Source: Circinella umbellata
Taxonomy: Eukaryota > Mucoromycota > Mucoromycetes > Mucorales > Lichtheimiaceae
NCBI GenBank assembly: GCA_025093555.1
Contig: JAIWNF010000026.1
Span: 186,001 to 250,000 of the forward strand
Length of the DNA stretch: 64,000 nt
Direction: 5' to 3'
The notes under the pieces are model-generated. The model saw only the letters and a program-made list of their open reading frames with translations, had not been told where the DNA came from and did no database searches. Each line of letters begins with the position of its first letter. Positions within the stretch are counted from its first letter, which is position 1. The position numbers and the translations under genes were made by a program. Shown in pieces: positions 38,300-48,095 of this stretch.

Positions 38300-38818
38300 C
38301 TATAGTGCTTTTTTTGGATTAACACAATGTTGTACACCATTTTCATCAATGTAGCATTGTCGTTTTTGGTGTGCCTGTTTAGGGTCGACGCAATGTTGTA
38401 CACCATTTTCATCAATGTAGCATTGTCTTTTTTGGTGTGCCTGTTTAGGGTCGACGCAATGCTGTACGCCGTTTTCATCAATGTAGCATTGTCGTTTTTG
38501 GTGTGCCTGTTTAGGGTCGACGCAATGTTGTACACCATTTTCATCAATGTAGCATTGTCTTTTTTGGTGTGCCTGTTTAGGGTCGACGCAATGCTGTACG
38601 CCGTTTTCATCAATGTAGCATTGTCGTTTTTGATGTGCCTGTTTAGGGTCGACGCAATGTTGTACGCCATTTTCATCGATGTAGCATTGTCTTTTTGCTT
38701 GCTGATGGGCTGTTTCTGCTTGCACTTGATTGGGATCTGCTACGGGCATAGCGGCTACAGTAGAGATTGCTAAGAGAGCAAGGGCAGCAATAAACAGTTT
38801 ACTTGAAGTAAAACGCAT
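38300..38818 (-). CDS. Secreted repeat-peptide precursor with Kex2-type Lys-Arg sites
   Basis: Single-exon frame of 172 residues. Residues 1-23 are a signal peptide (basic MRFTSSK, hydrophobic LFIAALALLAISTVA, cleavage likely after Ala23). Residues 24-41 form a short pro-segment. Lys42-Arg43 is followed by five 22-residue units (44-65, 66-87, 88-109, 110-131, 132-153) and a final 19-residue variant (154-172). Each full unit is QCYIDENGVQHCVDPKQAHQ followed by KR. Dibasic Kex2-type cleavage would release 20-residue peptides with N-terminal Gln (possible pyroglutamate) and two Cys nine residues apart. The last unit has Asn for Asp in VNPK and ends KKAL. Architecture matches fungal Kex2-processed repeat proteins and alpha-factor-like precursors, but I do not recognise the peptide. 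It is not obviously a known pheromone or RiPP. Function unknown. Confidence 0.85.
   Translation of the reverse strand: MRFTSSKLFIAALALLAISTVAAMPVADPNQVQAETAHQQAKRQCYIDENGVQHCVDPKQAHQKRQCYIDENGVQHCVDPKQAHQKRQCYIDENGVQHCVDPKQAHQKRQCYIDENGVQHCVDPKQAHQKRQCYIDENGVQHCVDPKQAHQKRQCYIDENGVQHCVNPKKAL
38325..38690. repeat. 66-bp coding tandem repeat, six units
   Basis: The units of the peptide precursor at DNA level. Protein sequence is the same in five units, but silent differences alternate between neighbours: TGTTGTACACC against TGCTGTACGCC, and TGTCGTTTTTGG against TGTCTTTTTTGG. This indicates expansion by a 132-bp double unit. It is not a CRISPR array; it is in-frame coding DNA. Confidence 0.9.
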
Positions 38819-38910
38819 GATACTATAAACTCTTGTTTTTTGGCAGACTTGTAAAAGTAGTAACAATAACTTAAAGATAATGTTAAAGCTGAAATAACTT
38901 TTAAAACTTG

Positions 38911-38920
38911 CCTTTTTATA
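38911..38920 (-). promoter_or_regulatory. TATA box of the peptide-precursor gene
   Basis: TATAAAAAGG on the minus strand lies about 95 bases upstream of the ATG at 38816-38818, a normal distance for a fungal TATA-driven gene with a short leader. Confidence 0.5.
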
Positions 38921-40668
38921 GTTTTTTAAAAAAGAAATCAGTTCTAAAATCACTGATAATACATATTATTATCAGTTTTATATTATATTCCTATTTTCCT
39001 GGTTCTATTTGGTGAAGTCTGTCCTTCTTTACCCTGACCTAAGCCTCGCGAAAAAAATAAATAGCAAAAACACTCTTATACCATCATTGTTTGTAACATT
39101 TTATTACTTATGTACAACTAAATGTAACTGTATTGAGTACATACAGGAAAATTTTCTATTGTATTGTAAGCCGCGGGATTATGTCTCCTTTGTATATTAC
39201 TGTGGTTCTATAAATAACAAAAAAAAATTATTAAAATGTTACCTTGTCAGAAGTGGCATATGATCCACCAACAAATGTAATAAAATATTACAATTTTAGC
39301 AGAAAATAACGATTAGGATACATTTCTTCTTTTATTACTACGTATTGATAGATCATCAATAATAAGTAGTAAATGTAGCAGTATGATTATATTCATGTAT
39401 GATTAATATTTTTTATCCCCTGTTATTCAGTAAGTACTAATATAGTAAATGTTCATAAAAGATAGTTGGTAAAATAATGTAAACTATATTTGACGTACGC
39501 AGTCACATTATCTTATCAAATTCATGCCATTTCTTCATGATTGTCATTACTATGTATATATTATACAACATCATTATTCAATGGGAAAGAATTAAAAACA
39601 AATAATGTGAGCATAACATGATAATATAAGTAATATTAACTATTATGTAATTACCATAAGAATGTTCCCAATTAACTTTTTTTCTCAAGTACTCCTAATT
39701 GACTGTGTAACTTGATTTCTGAAAGTTTGAATTTCGCATAATTTTTACTAATAATAGAATCTGTACCTAACGTTAGTATACGTATAATAGCGTTACCCGT
39801 TTTTTGCAGCCCCTCGTTTTTTCTTTTGTTTATGTACCCTGGAATCTTCCGTTTTCTTTCTTTTTTAGACGTTCAACAAAACAGATCAACATTTTTTTTA
39901 TTTGTTTATTGTTAATTAAGAGGGGGAATCAATATTTGAAAATGTAAATTTAGATCTGGCTTCTAAACACTCAATAGATTGAATCTTTTCCCAGTGTACA
40001 CTATTCTATAATTTGATCCTGAGACGAACGATTACTGGTTGTGTAATATCTTTTTCTGAGAAAAGAAGAACCCGTTTTCTTTTTCCTACGATCCGGGATT
40101 TTCTGAATTAACGTTGATATAAAGCAGGGTCCGATCAACGGTAATATGCTTTCAAAAGTACATTTAATATGCCTCAGCCACTTACGCGTTTATTTATCTC
40201 TTTTTCTATTTTATCCATTACATCATATTAACCAAATGTATAGTTCAAGGGAAAAAATTATATGGTGTCTTTATTTTACTTGTAATTCTGCGTATTGTTA
40301 TATAAAATATTAAGAGAAAGATTGTCATTACTACGCCTCCTGGAGTTTTCGGACATGTCCGCTTAATATTTTTATAACGTTACGTATACGTACTCGGTAC
40401 ATATTATTATATATAGTATCACAATACTGTCTGCTAAATGCAGAAGACCAATAATTAATCATTCGTTTATTCTTTTCAAAATGCAGTTATCATATCTACA
40501 GCAAACAGAAGCAATTTATCATTCTCAAATAAAAATATGTCTGGGATATATAGGTACATACTCATCAAAATATATACAAGTAAAAAGTCATATATGGTAA
40601 AAATGTCTTGAGTCACTTTGTGTCCACTTGACAAAACGGTTCCACGACCAATTTCCGTTGTATTATGC
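38921..40668. other. Gene-poor spacer
   Basis: 1.7 kb with no convincing exon. An 84-codon frame at 39009 is Lys/Asn/Cys-rich without homology or splice context. No repeat partner seen in the window. Confidence 0.4.

Positions 40669-40747
<79 letters not shown>
40669..40747. repeat. Compound microsatellite (GT)n(GA)n
   Basis: About ten GT repeats run directly into about 29 GA repeats. Frames through it translate as Ser-Leu or His-Thr runs and are not genes. Confidence 0.95.
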
Positions 40748-40748
<1 letters not shown>

Positions 40749-41857
40749 ACATGTGTGTACATGGTATAATGCAGCCGGTAAATATTGACATTTTGCGAAA
40801 AATAATGAAATAAGTATCACAATTCAAAATTTAATTGTCCGTGTGCGAAAATGGTTGTCGTTTTCGAAAAGTCATAATATTCACCTTAAAAATATTGTAA
40901 GACGCTAGCCTACTCCAAGTCTATGGTGGATATTTCTTTTTATTTCATATAAATTATCAAGTAATATGCACTATTTAGGAAAGAGCAGCGGAGGAAGAGA
41001 TAGTACAGAGAAAGGATAATGAAGGAAAAAAGGTCAAAAGATATTAGTATCCAAATCATAATAGACATAATAATCGACGCCAATCTTTGGTTGCATCTGA
41101 TCTTATATCTCCAGTTGCATCACAAGTGATGTTGGCCCAACGTAGAAGTACATTTTTATTCGGGTTGGCCATAATGTTGGCAAGGATGGGACTAAAGTAT
41201 GTCGTCAGGAGTTCTCCTTTCCCAATGGTTATTTCATTTCTGATGGCAATGAATGGAAGTTTCTACAAACTATACTTGTGAACCATTTAATGTCTATCAT
41301 CAGTTTTTACTCCTTTGTTGTCATAAATTTCAGTCACACAACTTACTCAACTGCAATTCTTTAGGCTACTAATTGTTGGAGCATATCCAAGTCTTGAGCC
41401 ATAGTAAACAAATAGAATTTTATACATGACCTCTTGTCTTGGCGTTGTATCCAACCTACAATAGTTTCGTAAAGACTGTCATTTTTTTTATATATATATA
41501 TGAATGCAGCATATTATCAAATATATTTTAGCTTACATTTTAGTATTTCTCGGTATATTTCAATGACTCTTGATGATAAATAAGTCCATCTTTATTGATG
41601 ATAATATATAACAGCAGTGTAGACCGATCATCTCGTCAGCCACACAAAGTCGAATTTAAACATTACTTATATTATTATTATAGTTCACACAATTATCAAA
41701 AATTGAAAGACTATATCTATTTATACATACATATTAATAGATATATTCCACCAATAATAAGGATTTACCGAATAGAGATAGTATTTTATTTTAATAAATT
41801 CATGTCCAATTTTGTTCTTTTGGTTCTCGTTGACTTATTACTGTCTCTCTTTCTATT
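40748..41857. other. Gene-poor spacer
   Basis: AT-rich. The 64-codon frame at 41087-41281 is locally better composed (LISPVASQVMLAQRRSTFLF) but stands alone with no splice signals or recognised family, so it is not called a gene. Confidence 0.35.
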
Positions 41858-42254
41858 TCATTTCCATTGATATAACGAACACTTGACCTTGGTATCAGCA
41901 TTATTGACGACATAGAAGAGTTTCACGTAAATTTCATCTGGCCATGTAATGTTACCGTTCAGTGATGTAGTTTCTGGAGTTGGATTTGATCGAAAAACAT
42001 AGCATAGTATCGCTATGTTGATGGGGGCATAGTAAGAGGATATGGGACAGAGATAGCAATTTGTCCATGATTTTTCAATTTGAAAAAAGCTATCTTTTCC
42101 CTGTTGTATCAGATGAAATCTGTGTCGGTAAAATGTATCAGCTACGTCGAAGTCACCGACTAACCACGGGAAACGAAGAGCTCCTTCTGTGGTGGTGGTG
42201 TTGGTGGTGGTGATAGTATCAAGTGGGATTGTTGAGGAAGTTTGTGGGTATCGA
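41858..42254 (-). other. Coding-like segment downstream of a shared repeat leader
   Basis: The minus strand stays open to a stop at 41858 with balanced composition: EGALRFPWLVGDFDVADTFY, SFFQIEKSWTNCYLCPISSY, NITWPDEIYVKLFYVVNNAD. No ATG opens this frame; upstream it enters the pyrimidine-rich leader of a dispersed repeat. It may be an exon or remnant of an element-borne or captured gene. No family recognised. Confidence 0.3.
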
Positions 42255-42439
42255 ACTTGATAGAGAAAACCGAAAGAAAAAGCAAATGGACAAGCAAGAA
42301 GAACAGGCAAGCAAACAAACAAGAAAAAAGGAAAAGGGAAAGGGAAAGGGAAGGGAAAAGTTGAATAATACAAAAGTTTGCTGAGAAGTTTAATAAGCTT
42401 AAAATTTTTATGTGCAGCTATTTTTTTAATTCTACAGCA
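42255..42439. repeat. Third, partial copy of the dispersed-repeat end
   Basis: The segment ending AGTTTAATAAGCTTAAAATT through TTCTACAGCA closely resembles the end of the 1565-bp repeat (16311-16390), including the AG-rich tract before it. The body beyond it is unrelated, so only the terminal about 185 bases are shared. Confidence 0.7.
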
Positions 42440-43309
42440 TTGAATTATTAATTGAATACCTATGAATTCCTTATTAGCATTGATTATCGATAACAGAGGA
42501 TTCTTTATATTGATGAAGGGATAATGTTATTAAATGGTTATGCAGGATATTACTTGAGCATAATAAATGCATGATAATCACAACATAAAAAATAATGCCT
42601 GAATATTTGGATAGTGCTTGAATATTGCTTTAACATAATGCCTGAATTATGCTTGATGTATATAAAACATGTACTTTATCCAGACACTATTTTAAAGCAT
42701 TATTAAAGCACTATTTAAGCATTATCCAGGCAATAAATGCAAGGCACTATTCAGGCATTAAATGGAAATGAGTTGTCTTATGGTTAGGAACTATCCAAGC
42801 TTTATTTAGTAGTAGCCAATAACTATTAAAGTTGGTCAAGGGTTTTTATGCTAACAATCCCTAATAATAGCAAAGAGAATTATAGCTTTCTACATTACAT
42901 CCAGTATTATATATACATGACATAATATACATATATATTAAAGAGTGTACCACTTGTTTTTTATTCAGATTTTAAAGTAAATATATTTTTAGTAGTATCA
43001 TGAATCATAGCCAAATAAAGTAAGATCGAGTACCATAAGACAGTATGCCACAAAAACTATGATTCAATTCATGATAATAATAAATAAATACTTTAAGGAA
43101 ATTGATGTAATATATACATCAGAACCAGAACTAGAGTCGATAAACGGTTCTCATATACATAAATTAGTACCAATATTTTTTTTATATCTTGTTCTTGCTT
43201 ATGTATTGTAACGTTCATACCGTTACCCAATTTTTTCATATATATTATCAATAGTATCAGTATTATTCCCATTATAAATAACATTATTACTATTTTTATC
43301 TCTTTCATT
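42440..43309. other. Gene-poor spacer
   Basis: Loosely repeated motifs such as GCATTATTTAAGCATTATCC (about 42600-42770) give weak internal repetition. Frames on the minus strand at 43093-43314 are Ile/Lys-rich and not convincing. Confidence 0.35.
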
Positions 43310-43389
43310 ATCATTATTATTATCGATTATAGTCACATGTTGTCATCATAAATTCTTGTTATAGTATAAATAACCATTATACCATTTTA

Positions 43390-43531
43390 TTGGTTTTTTC
43401 CAATCGATTTGCGCATACAATTTTTTTTTTTGCGCCCCGAGATTTTTTTTTTGCGTGTCCTTATTTTTTTTTTGCGTACATTTTTTTAATTTTTTGCGTA
43501 TAATTTTTTTTTTTTTTTGCGCATTGAATTT
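43390..43531 (+). repeat. Left terminal inverted repeat of the Tc1/mariner element
   Basis: 142 bp. After the outer 25 bases it is a series of T-runs punctuated by TTGCGC, TTGCGT and TTGCGCCCC boxes, ending GCGCATTGAATTT. It has one box more than the right repeat. Confidence 0.85.
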
Positions 43532-43577
43532 CCAAGTTTGCGTATATAGAAAAACAGTTTATTCATAGTACACTTTA

Positions 43578-45041
43578 CTAAAGCATTGGCTCAAGAGCCA
43601 AACACCTATCAAAAAATGAAGCAGAGTGCCTGATCCAGTTCTGACAGTCCTCCACATTAACCTGCTTTGCAGACTCAACAATTCTAGCGCTCAGGTTATC
43701 TGTTGCCGTGAGACAGTCTCTTTTTACACCGGCTTTGAGCTTTGACCAAAATAGCTCAATTGGATTTAAGAAAGGGGAGTAAGGAGGCAAGTAAACAGCT
43801 TTATATCCACGAGTCTTAATGAATTTTTGGACATCATCAGTCTTGTGAATAGAAGCGTTATCTAAGACAAGATAACGACCTTGCATATTATGTTTGTCAA
43901 GCGTATCCATCGCATTGCTAATAAACTCCTTGAAATGCTCACTTCGAGTACCCACTCTTGCATTAACTTCGGGTACTTCAGCAGGCTTTCCATCATCCCG
44001 TTTTCTCTTCTTAGCTGATGCACTTTTCTTCTGGACAGCCTTTGGTTTGCGCAAGGTCAAGTCGATGACCCCTTTCTCGCATATTGCTCCAAGTATAGAA
44101 ATACTAATGTCTTTGTTAGCAGGCAACACGACTTTAGCTGGTAGTCCTCGTTTGGATCTACCAAAATTTCTTCGGATATGCATATTAAATCCCGCCTCAT
44201 CAATAAAAACACAGTTGTTGAACCAGTCCATTTCCTTATCATCCAACCACTGCAATATTTTCTCTCTTCGTTGATTTAAAGTGCTCTCAGATGTTCTTGG
44301 CGCCACAATTGGATCTAATTTCTTAAGAGTAAGAGATGCGTGCTGAACAAGGTGTTTGTGAAGACCGGAAAGAGTGATTGACTTTATGTCTGGAAAAGCG
44401 GAAATCAAGGCATCTCTTGCCTCCCACAAAACAGCAGCTGCATTATTATCGTAGTAACGACAAAGAAAATCAGTGTGCTTTGGCTCAAGCTTTCGATTAT
44501 TCCCTCCCAGACGAGAAGCCTTCTTGGTACCGGGCAAACGCTTCTCCTCGTCATCTCTATATGTTTTCACATAGTGTTGAGCTGTTCTCACAACGATACC
44601 TACAGCTAAGCCTGCTTGTCTTGCAGATATTCCTTCCTCGATAACAAGATCAAGCAGTTCTTGCACTTGGAGTGGTGTGTAAGAGCGATATGCGCCTCTG
44701 GTACTTTTGGCAGCTGTGGATTTGACGGTGGTCTTTATTTCGCTCTTTACAATATGCTGGGTAGCTGTTGCTGGTCCATACTGACTGCCAATAGAGGCAC
44801 CTTGTGGGTTACTACAAAATTCCTGAAAAGTATCGAGATCCATAAGTTTTTTAATATCTGGGCTTGTTTCTTTCACAGGCTTTTTTTCATCCTGGCCTGG
44901 TTGCCATTCTTGCCATTCCAGGTCAGCTGTTTCATATAATCCTAATTGAACTTCTCCTACTTCCATTGAAGTGGGCTCAATGATCTCATCAGCAATGTTA
45001 AAGCAGGTCATGTATTCAGCGGGGACATCGTTATGGTACAT
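43578..45041 (-). CDS. DDE transposase (Tc1/IS630/mariner superfamily)
   Basis: 487 residues, single exon, ATG at 45039-45041. Residues about 130-200 hold a helix-turn-helix-like DNA-binding region (TPLQVQELLDLVIEEGISAR, QAGLAVGIVVRTAQHYVKTY). The catalytic core has all three acidic residues: Asp in NCVFIDEAGFNMHIRRNF, Asp in RYLVLDNASIH, and Glu in YLPPYSPFLNPIELFWSKLK. Thirty-four residues separate the second Asp from the Glu (DD34E). A basic insert (KKSASAKKRKRDDGK) between the first and second catalytic Asp could serve as nuclear localisation signal. No frameshifts or stops. GC content is higher than in the surroundings, as expected for a recently arrived element. Confidence 0.95.
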   Translation of the reverse strand: MYHNDVPAEYMTCFNIADEIIEPTSMEVGEVQLGLYETADLEWQEWQPGQDEKKPVKETSPDIKKLMDLDTFQEFCSNPQGASIGSQYGPATATQHIVKSEIKTTVKSTAAKSTRGAYRSYTPLQVQELLDLVIEEGISARQAGLAVGIVVRTAQHYVKTYRDDEEKRLPGTKKASRLGGNNRKLEPKHTDFLCRYYDNNAAAVLWEARDALISAFPDIKSITLSGLHKHLVQHASLTLKKLDPIVAPRTSESTLNQRREKILQWLDDKEMDWFNNCVFIDEAGFNMHIRRNFGRSKRGLPAKVVLPANKDISISILGAICEKGVIDLTLRKPKAVQKKSASAKKRKRDDGKPAEVPEVNARVGTRSEHFKEFISNAMDTLDKHNMQGRYLVLDNASIHKTDDVQKFIKTRGYKAVYLPPYSPFLNPIELFWSKLKAGVKRDCLTATDNLSARIVESAKQVNVEDCQNWIRHSASFFDRCLALEPML

Positions 45042-45079
45042 TTTTATTATAAAAAAAAAGGTTAGGGGCGCAAAATAGA

Positions 45080-45196
45080 AAATTCAATGCGCAAAAAAAA
45101 AAAAATGTACGCAAAAAAAAAATAAGGACACGCAAAAAAAAAATCTCGCGGCGCAAAAAAAAAAATTGTGCGCGCAAATCGATTGGAAAAAACCAA
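45080..45196 (-). repeat. Right terminal inverted repeat of the Tc1/mariner element
   Basis: 117 bp, reverse complement of the left terminus with small differences. Contains the same GCGC/ACGC boxes separated by A-runs. Confidence 0.85.
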
Positions 45197-45257
45197 TATT
45201 GGATTCCACTTTTGAATCTTTTCGCAATTGCTACTTTTTACAAGAGCAATTACAATC

Positions 45258-46234
45258 CGACTAGCCAGCCCCTTCTCGATTTTACCGTACACGTGACCCG
45301 AAAAAATCGCGGATAAATTTGTTTCCGTAAAAAACTCAGTGATCAAAAAAAAAATAAAGTACCTGTTTTTTTCTAAAAGAAAATTGTTATACTTTTTTTT
45401 ACTTTAAGGAGAAAGAGAAGATATAATAGTCAATGACCAATGGCAACAACAAATAGAAGCAGAGGAGTCGATTGCTCACCTTCAGGAAGCACTTGCTAAT
45501 ATGCAGCAAGCACTTGGTGGTGCTTATAACAACTATCGTGGTTTATTAGACCAGCATCAACGTGATGTCTTTGATCGTTCAGTCCGTGATAACAACATCA
45601 ATGATTACTTTCATCATGTTCGTCGGTATCGTGAACGACGACGCCGTGATCGAACGTGGCGTGACGATAATCCATATACATGCTACCTCTAAACTACATT
45701 TCTACCCATTTTTTTTTCATATGTTTAGATTCCTATTTCATTTACTCATCCACTATTCGTATTTTTGTTCAACAAGTGGTAAATAAAATCAAACAAGGTA
45801 AGGTAAAATAGATAATAGAAATATGGTCTTTTATGAGAATCCATAAACTTATATAAAAGTAAATAAAATGATAGACATTATTAATTAATCATATTCAAGT
45901 CTGTATTTATAATTTTTTGATGCATGGTCTTTTTATTCTACAAATATTACATGTTTCATCAAGGATCCATGTATTTCAAGATTAACTCTAAATTATTAAT
46001 TTTTACCATCATCCATTATCATTACTTTTATTATTATTATTATTACGTATCACTTTTTTTTATTATTATTTTTTATTATCATTTTCTATTATCACTTTTT
46101 TATTGTCAATTTTTTTTCGTCAATTTTTTTTTTCATTATTACTATTACCATTATCGGAATTTTAAACGGAAAAACATATTTCCTGTTTCTGAGACTCAAA
46201 TTTTCGGTAAAATCGAGAAGGGGCTAGGGGGTGT
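45258..46234. mobile_element. Non-autonomous DNA transposon with 9-bp target duplication (Mutator-like?)
   Basis: 977 bp flanked by the direct repeat ATTACAATC at 45249-45257 and 46235-46243. The paralogous repeat at 14 kb has a single ATTGCAATC there. Near both ends lie inverted copies of GCCCCTTCTCGATTTTACCG, preceded by CTAG-type ends. A 9-bp duplication fits Mutator-like elements better than hAT (8 bp) or Tc1 (TA). It carries no transposase, only an ORF fragment at 45430-45692. Confidence 0.8.
45430..45692 (+). pseudogene. Gene fragment carried inside the 977-bp transposon
   Basis: The frame reads EDIIVNDQWQQQIEAEESIA, HLQEALANMQQALGGAYNNY, then an Arg-rich end (FHHVRRYRERRRRDRTWRDD) and stop. 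It is likely to begin at a TTTAAG acceptor near 45408, with the first half predicted coiled coil. There is no start codon upstream in frame, so it looks like a captured terminal exon rather than a complete gene. Source gene not in this window; function unknown. Confidence 0.45.
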
Positions 46235-46629
46235 ATTACAATCTTTTACTAAAGCTATTGTTTATCTTCACAAAAGCTATTGATTGTTTTTACAAAAGCA
46301 AATAGTATAAATACGAACTCGACCTTTTTCCACTTTCAAATTCTTCTCTTCAGTTCTATTTTCTCTTTACTTTAAGCTTTATCTTTTACTTTGCCTTGTC
46401 TTTTAAATAAATTATCTTTTATAAATAAATCCTTCCATTTGATTTTCATTTAGTAATTTTATTAAGACTTCTCTTTTGTGGATTCAGACGTACAATTCCT
46501 GAATATTGAAACTCCCCCACACCATTTCATATACTTATTAAGTTAATTATATCATTTATTCTATCTTTTTAACATATTTCATATAAATTTCATATAACAA
46601 GATACCTTAACATAACACGGAACGCTTCA

Positions 46630-47658
46630 GTATCTACATACCATAAAGAAATTGGATTTCACCAAGATAATGCTGTGGTTTTATCGCATCAATAGAGCTT
46701 TTTTTCTTTTATTACATAAATTTCTAAAAAGTCAGTTGTTTAGTATTATGTTTATGTTATAATAACTATATGTAATATTCTTATATGTCAATGAATAATA
46801 GCAATATACATATCCACGTTCACCTCTACCCTAACAATATAAGCTCCCCGACTAGTTTTCTTATGAGCAATTAAACTACTGCATACGTATGTATTTGAAT
46901 TATAGTTTTTTTTATGTACGTATCTACATCAAATATACACGTGTATTTTAGTTCATTGGAATGATGGCTTATTTAGTATATTATTATTTAATAAAAAGAT
47001 AATCTTGTAGTTTTTATAGTGATTTTAAATAAGTATATGATTAACCAGTGATATAAAATTACTTCATCTATCAGTCAAGGATAATTTGTGCCCGAATATG
47101 GCCTGATATTAAAGAGTGGTCAAGTTTAGAAGTCCGTTCAGTGAACCTCCTTTGTTTTCTACCTTCTGAATGATGATATATAAACAATATTTGGGGGAAA
47201 AAGAGAAACATTTTTTGTTTTGTTAAGAGCATCATTACACTAGCTTCTGTATTTTTAATAATAGGAATAAAAGATAGGTTTTTATTAATGACGTACATTA
47301 AGCATATTGGATACATCAATCGGTATCGATTACGAAGAGTGTGTCATACGTAGAACAGAAAAAAAAGATCATCGATCTGTGTTCCATACATTCAAGCATG
47401 TATTTAATAAAGTAGTTAGCACATATTCTGGCAGGCAGGACTTGCTATGTCATACTACGTACTACTATTATACATTGAAAAACAAATAATAAATGATAAG
47501 CATCCTTTATCATAAAGTAAGTAATATCGTTTTAAATGTGAACTACTTGATCTAATTGTAAATGATTGAGACATATCCCTTTATCTACTAATAGAAAAAT
47601 GATGTGAATTATATCAATCAATGAATGTAATGATGTTAATACAAGAGAACTATAATTT
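46630..47658. other. Spacer between two repeats
   Basis: AT-rich with no convincing exon. Frames near 47.07-47.49 kb on both strands overlap and lack protein-like composition. Confidence 0.4.
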
Positions 47659-48052
47659 ACTGCTGTAGAACTAAATTATAATAGCTGCGCATAAGAATTT
47701 TAAGTTTATTAAACTTGTCAGCAAACTTTTGCATTATTCAACTTTTTCTTTCGCTTTCTTTTCTTTTCTCTTTTCTTTTTCTTTTTGCTTGCCTTTTTGC
47801 TTGTCTTTTTGCTTTTCTGTCTGCTTGTCTCTTTGCTTCTCTCTTTGCTCTTCTTCTCGCGTTCTTTTTGCTTTTTATTTTGCTTTCCTTGCACTTTTCT
47901 TTTTCTTTTCTCTTTTCTTGTTGCTCGCCTTTCGCTTTTCTTTTTGCTTGTCTTTTTTTGCTTGTCTTTCGCTCTGTTCTTGTTGCTTTTTCTTTCTCGT
48001 TGTTTTCTTTCTTTCTTTCCTCTTCTTTTTGTTTCTCTCTCTCGCTCTCTCG

Positions 48053-48095
<43 letters not shown>

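Larger units (their letters stand above)
43390..45196 (-). mobile_element. Tc1/mariner-superfamily transposon, apparently intact
   Basis: 1807 bp bounded by inverted termini starting TTGGTTTTTTCCAATCGATT and flanked by TA on both sides (43388-43389 and 45197-45198), the superfamily's target duplication. The empty site at the paralogous repeat near 14 kb reads TTTTATTGGAT, with one TA. It encodes a full-length DDE transposase. Termini and ORF both look undamaged, which suggests recent activity. Confidence 0.92.
43310..46629. repeat. LTR-like repeat interrupted by two DNA transposons
   Basis: Flanking segments 43310-43389, 45197-45257 and 46235-46629 align in order to the uninterrupted repeat at 13931-14448. 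Removing the two insertions with one copy of each target duplication leaves about 525 bp, against 518 bp. The internal TATA box is at 46306-46313, and TTTAAATAAATT again follows. The repeat was present before both insertions. Confidence 0.85.

Noticed and set aside
38325..38690. Regular 66-bp repeats resembling a CRISPR array
   Set aside because: There are no unique spacers; repeats are contiguous, in frame and encode a peptide in a eukaryotic genome.
38327..38773. 148-codon plus-strand frame with repeated FINVALSFLVCLFRVDAM-like units
   Set aside because: It is the antisense shadow of the peptide-precursor repeats. The sense strand has the signal peptide, Lys-Arg sites and a TATA box.
40476..40820. 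114-codon minus-strand frame with Ser-Leu and His-Thr runs
   Set aside because: It is carried by the (GT)n(GA)n microsatellite and has no protein-like remainder.
41087..41281. 64-codon plus-strand frame
   Set aside because: Short, isolated, no splice context and no recognisable motif; not distinguishable from chance.
45062..45346. 94-codon minus-strand frame across the transposon end
   Set aside because: It reads through the TIR of one element, repeat flank and the end of the next; composition is Phe-rich from A-runs.
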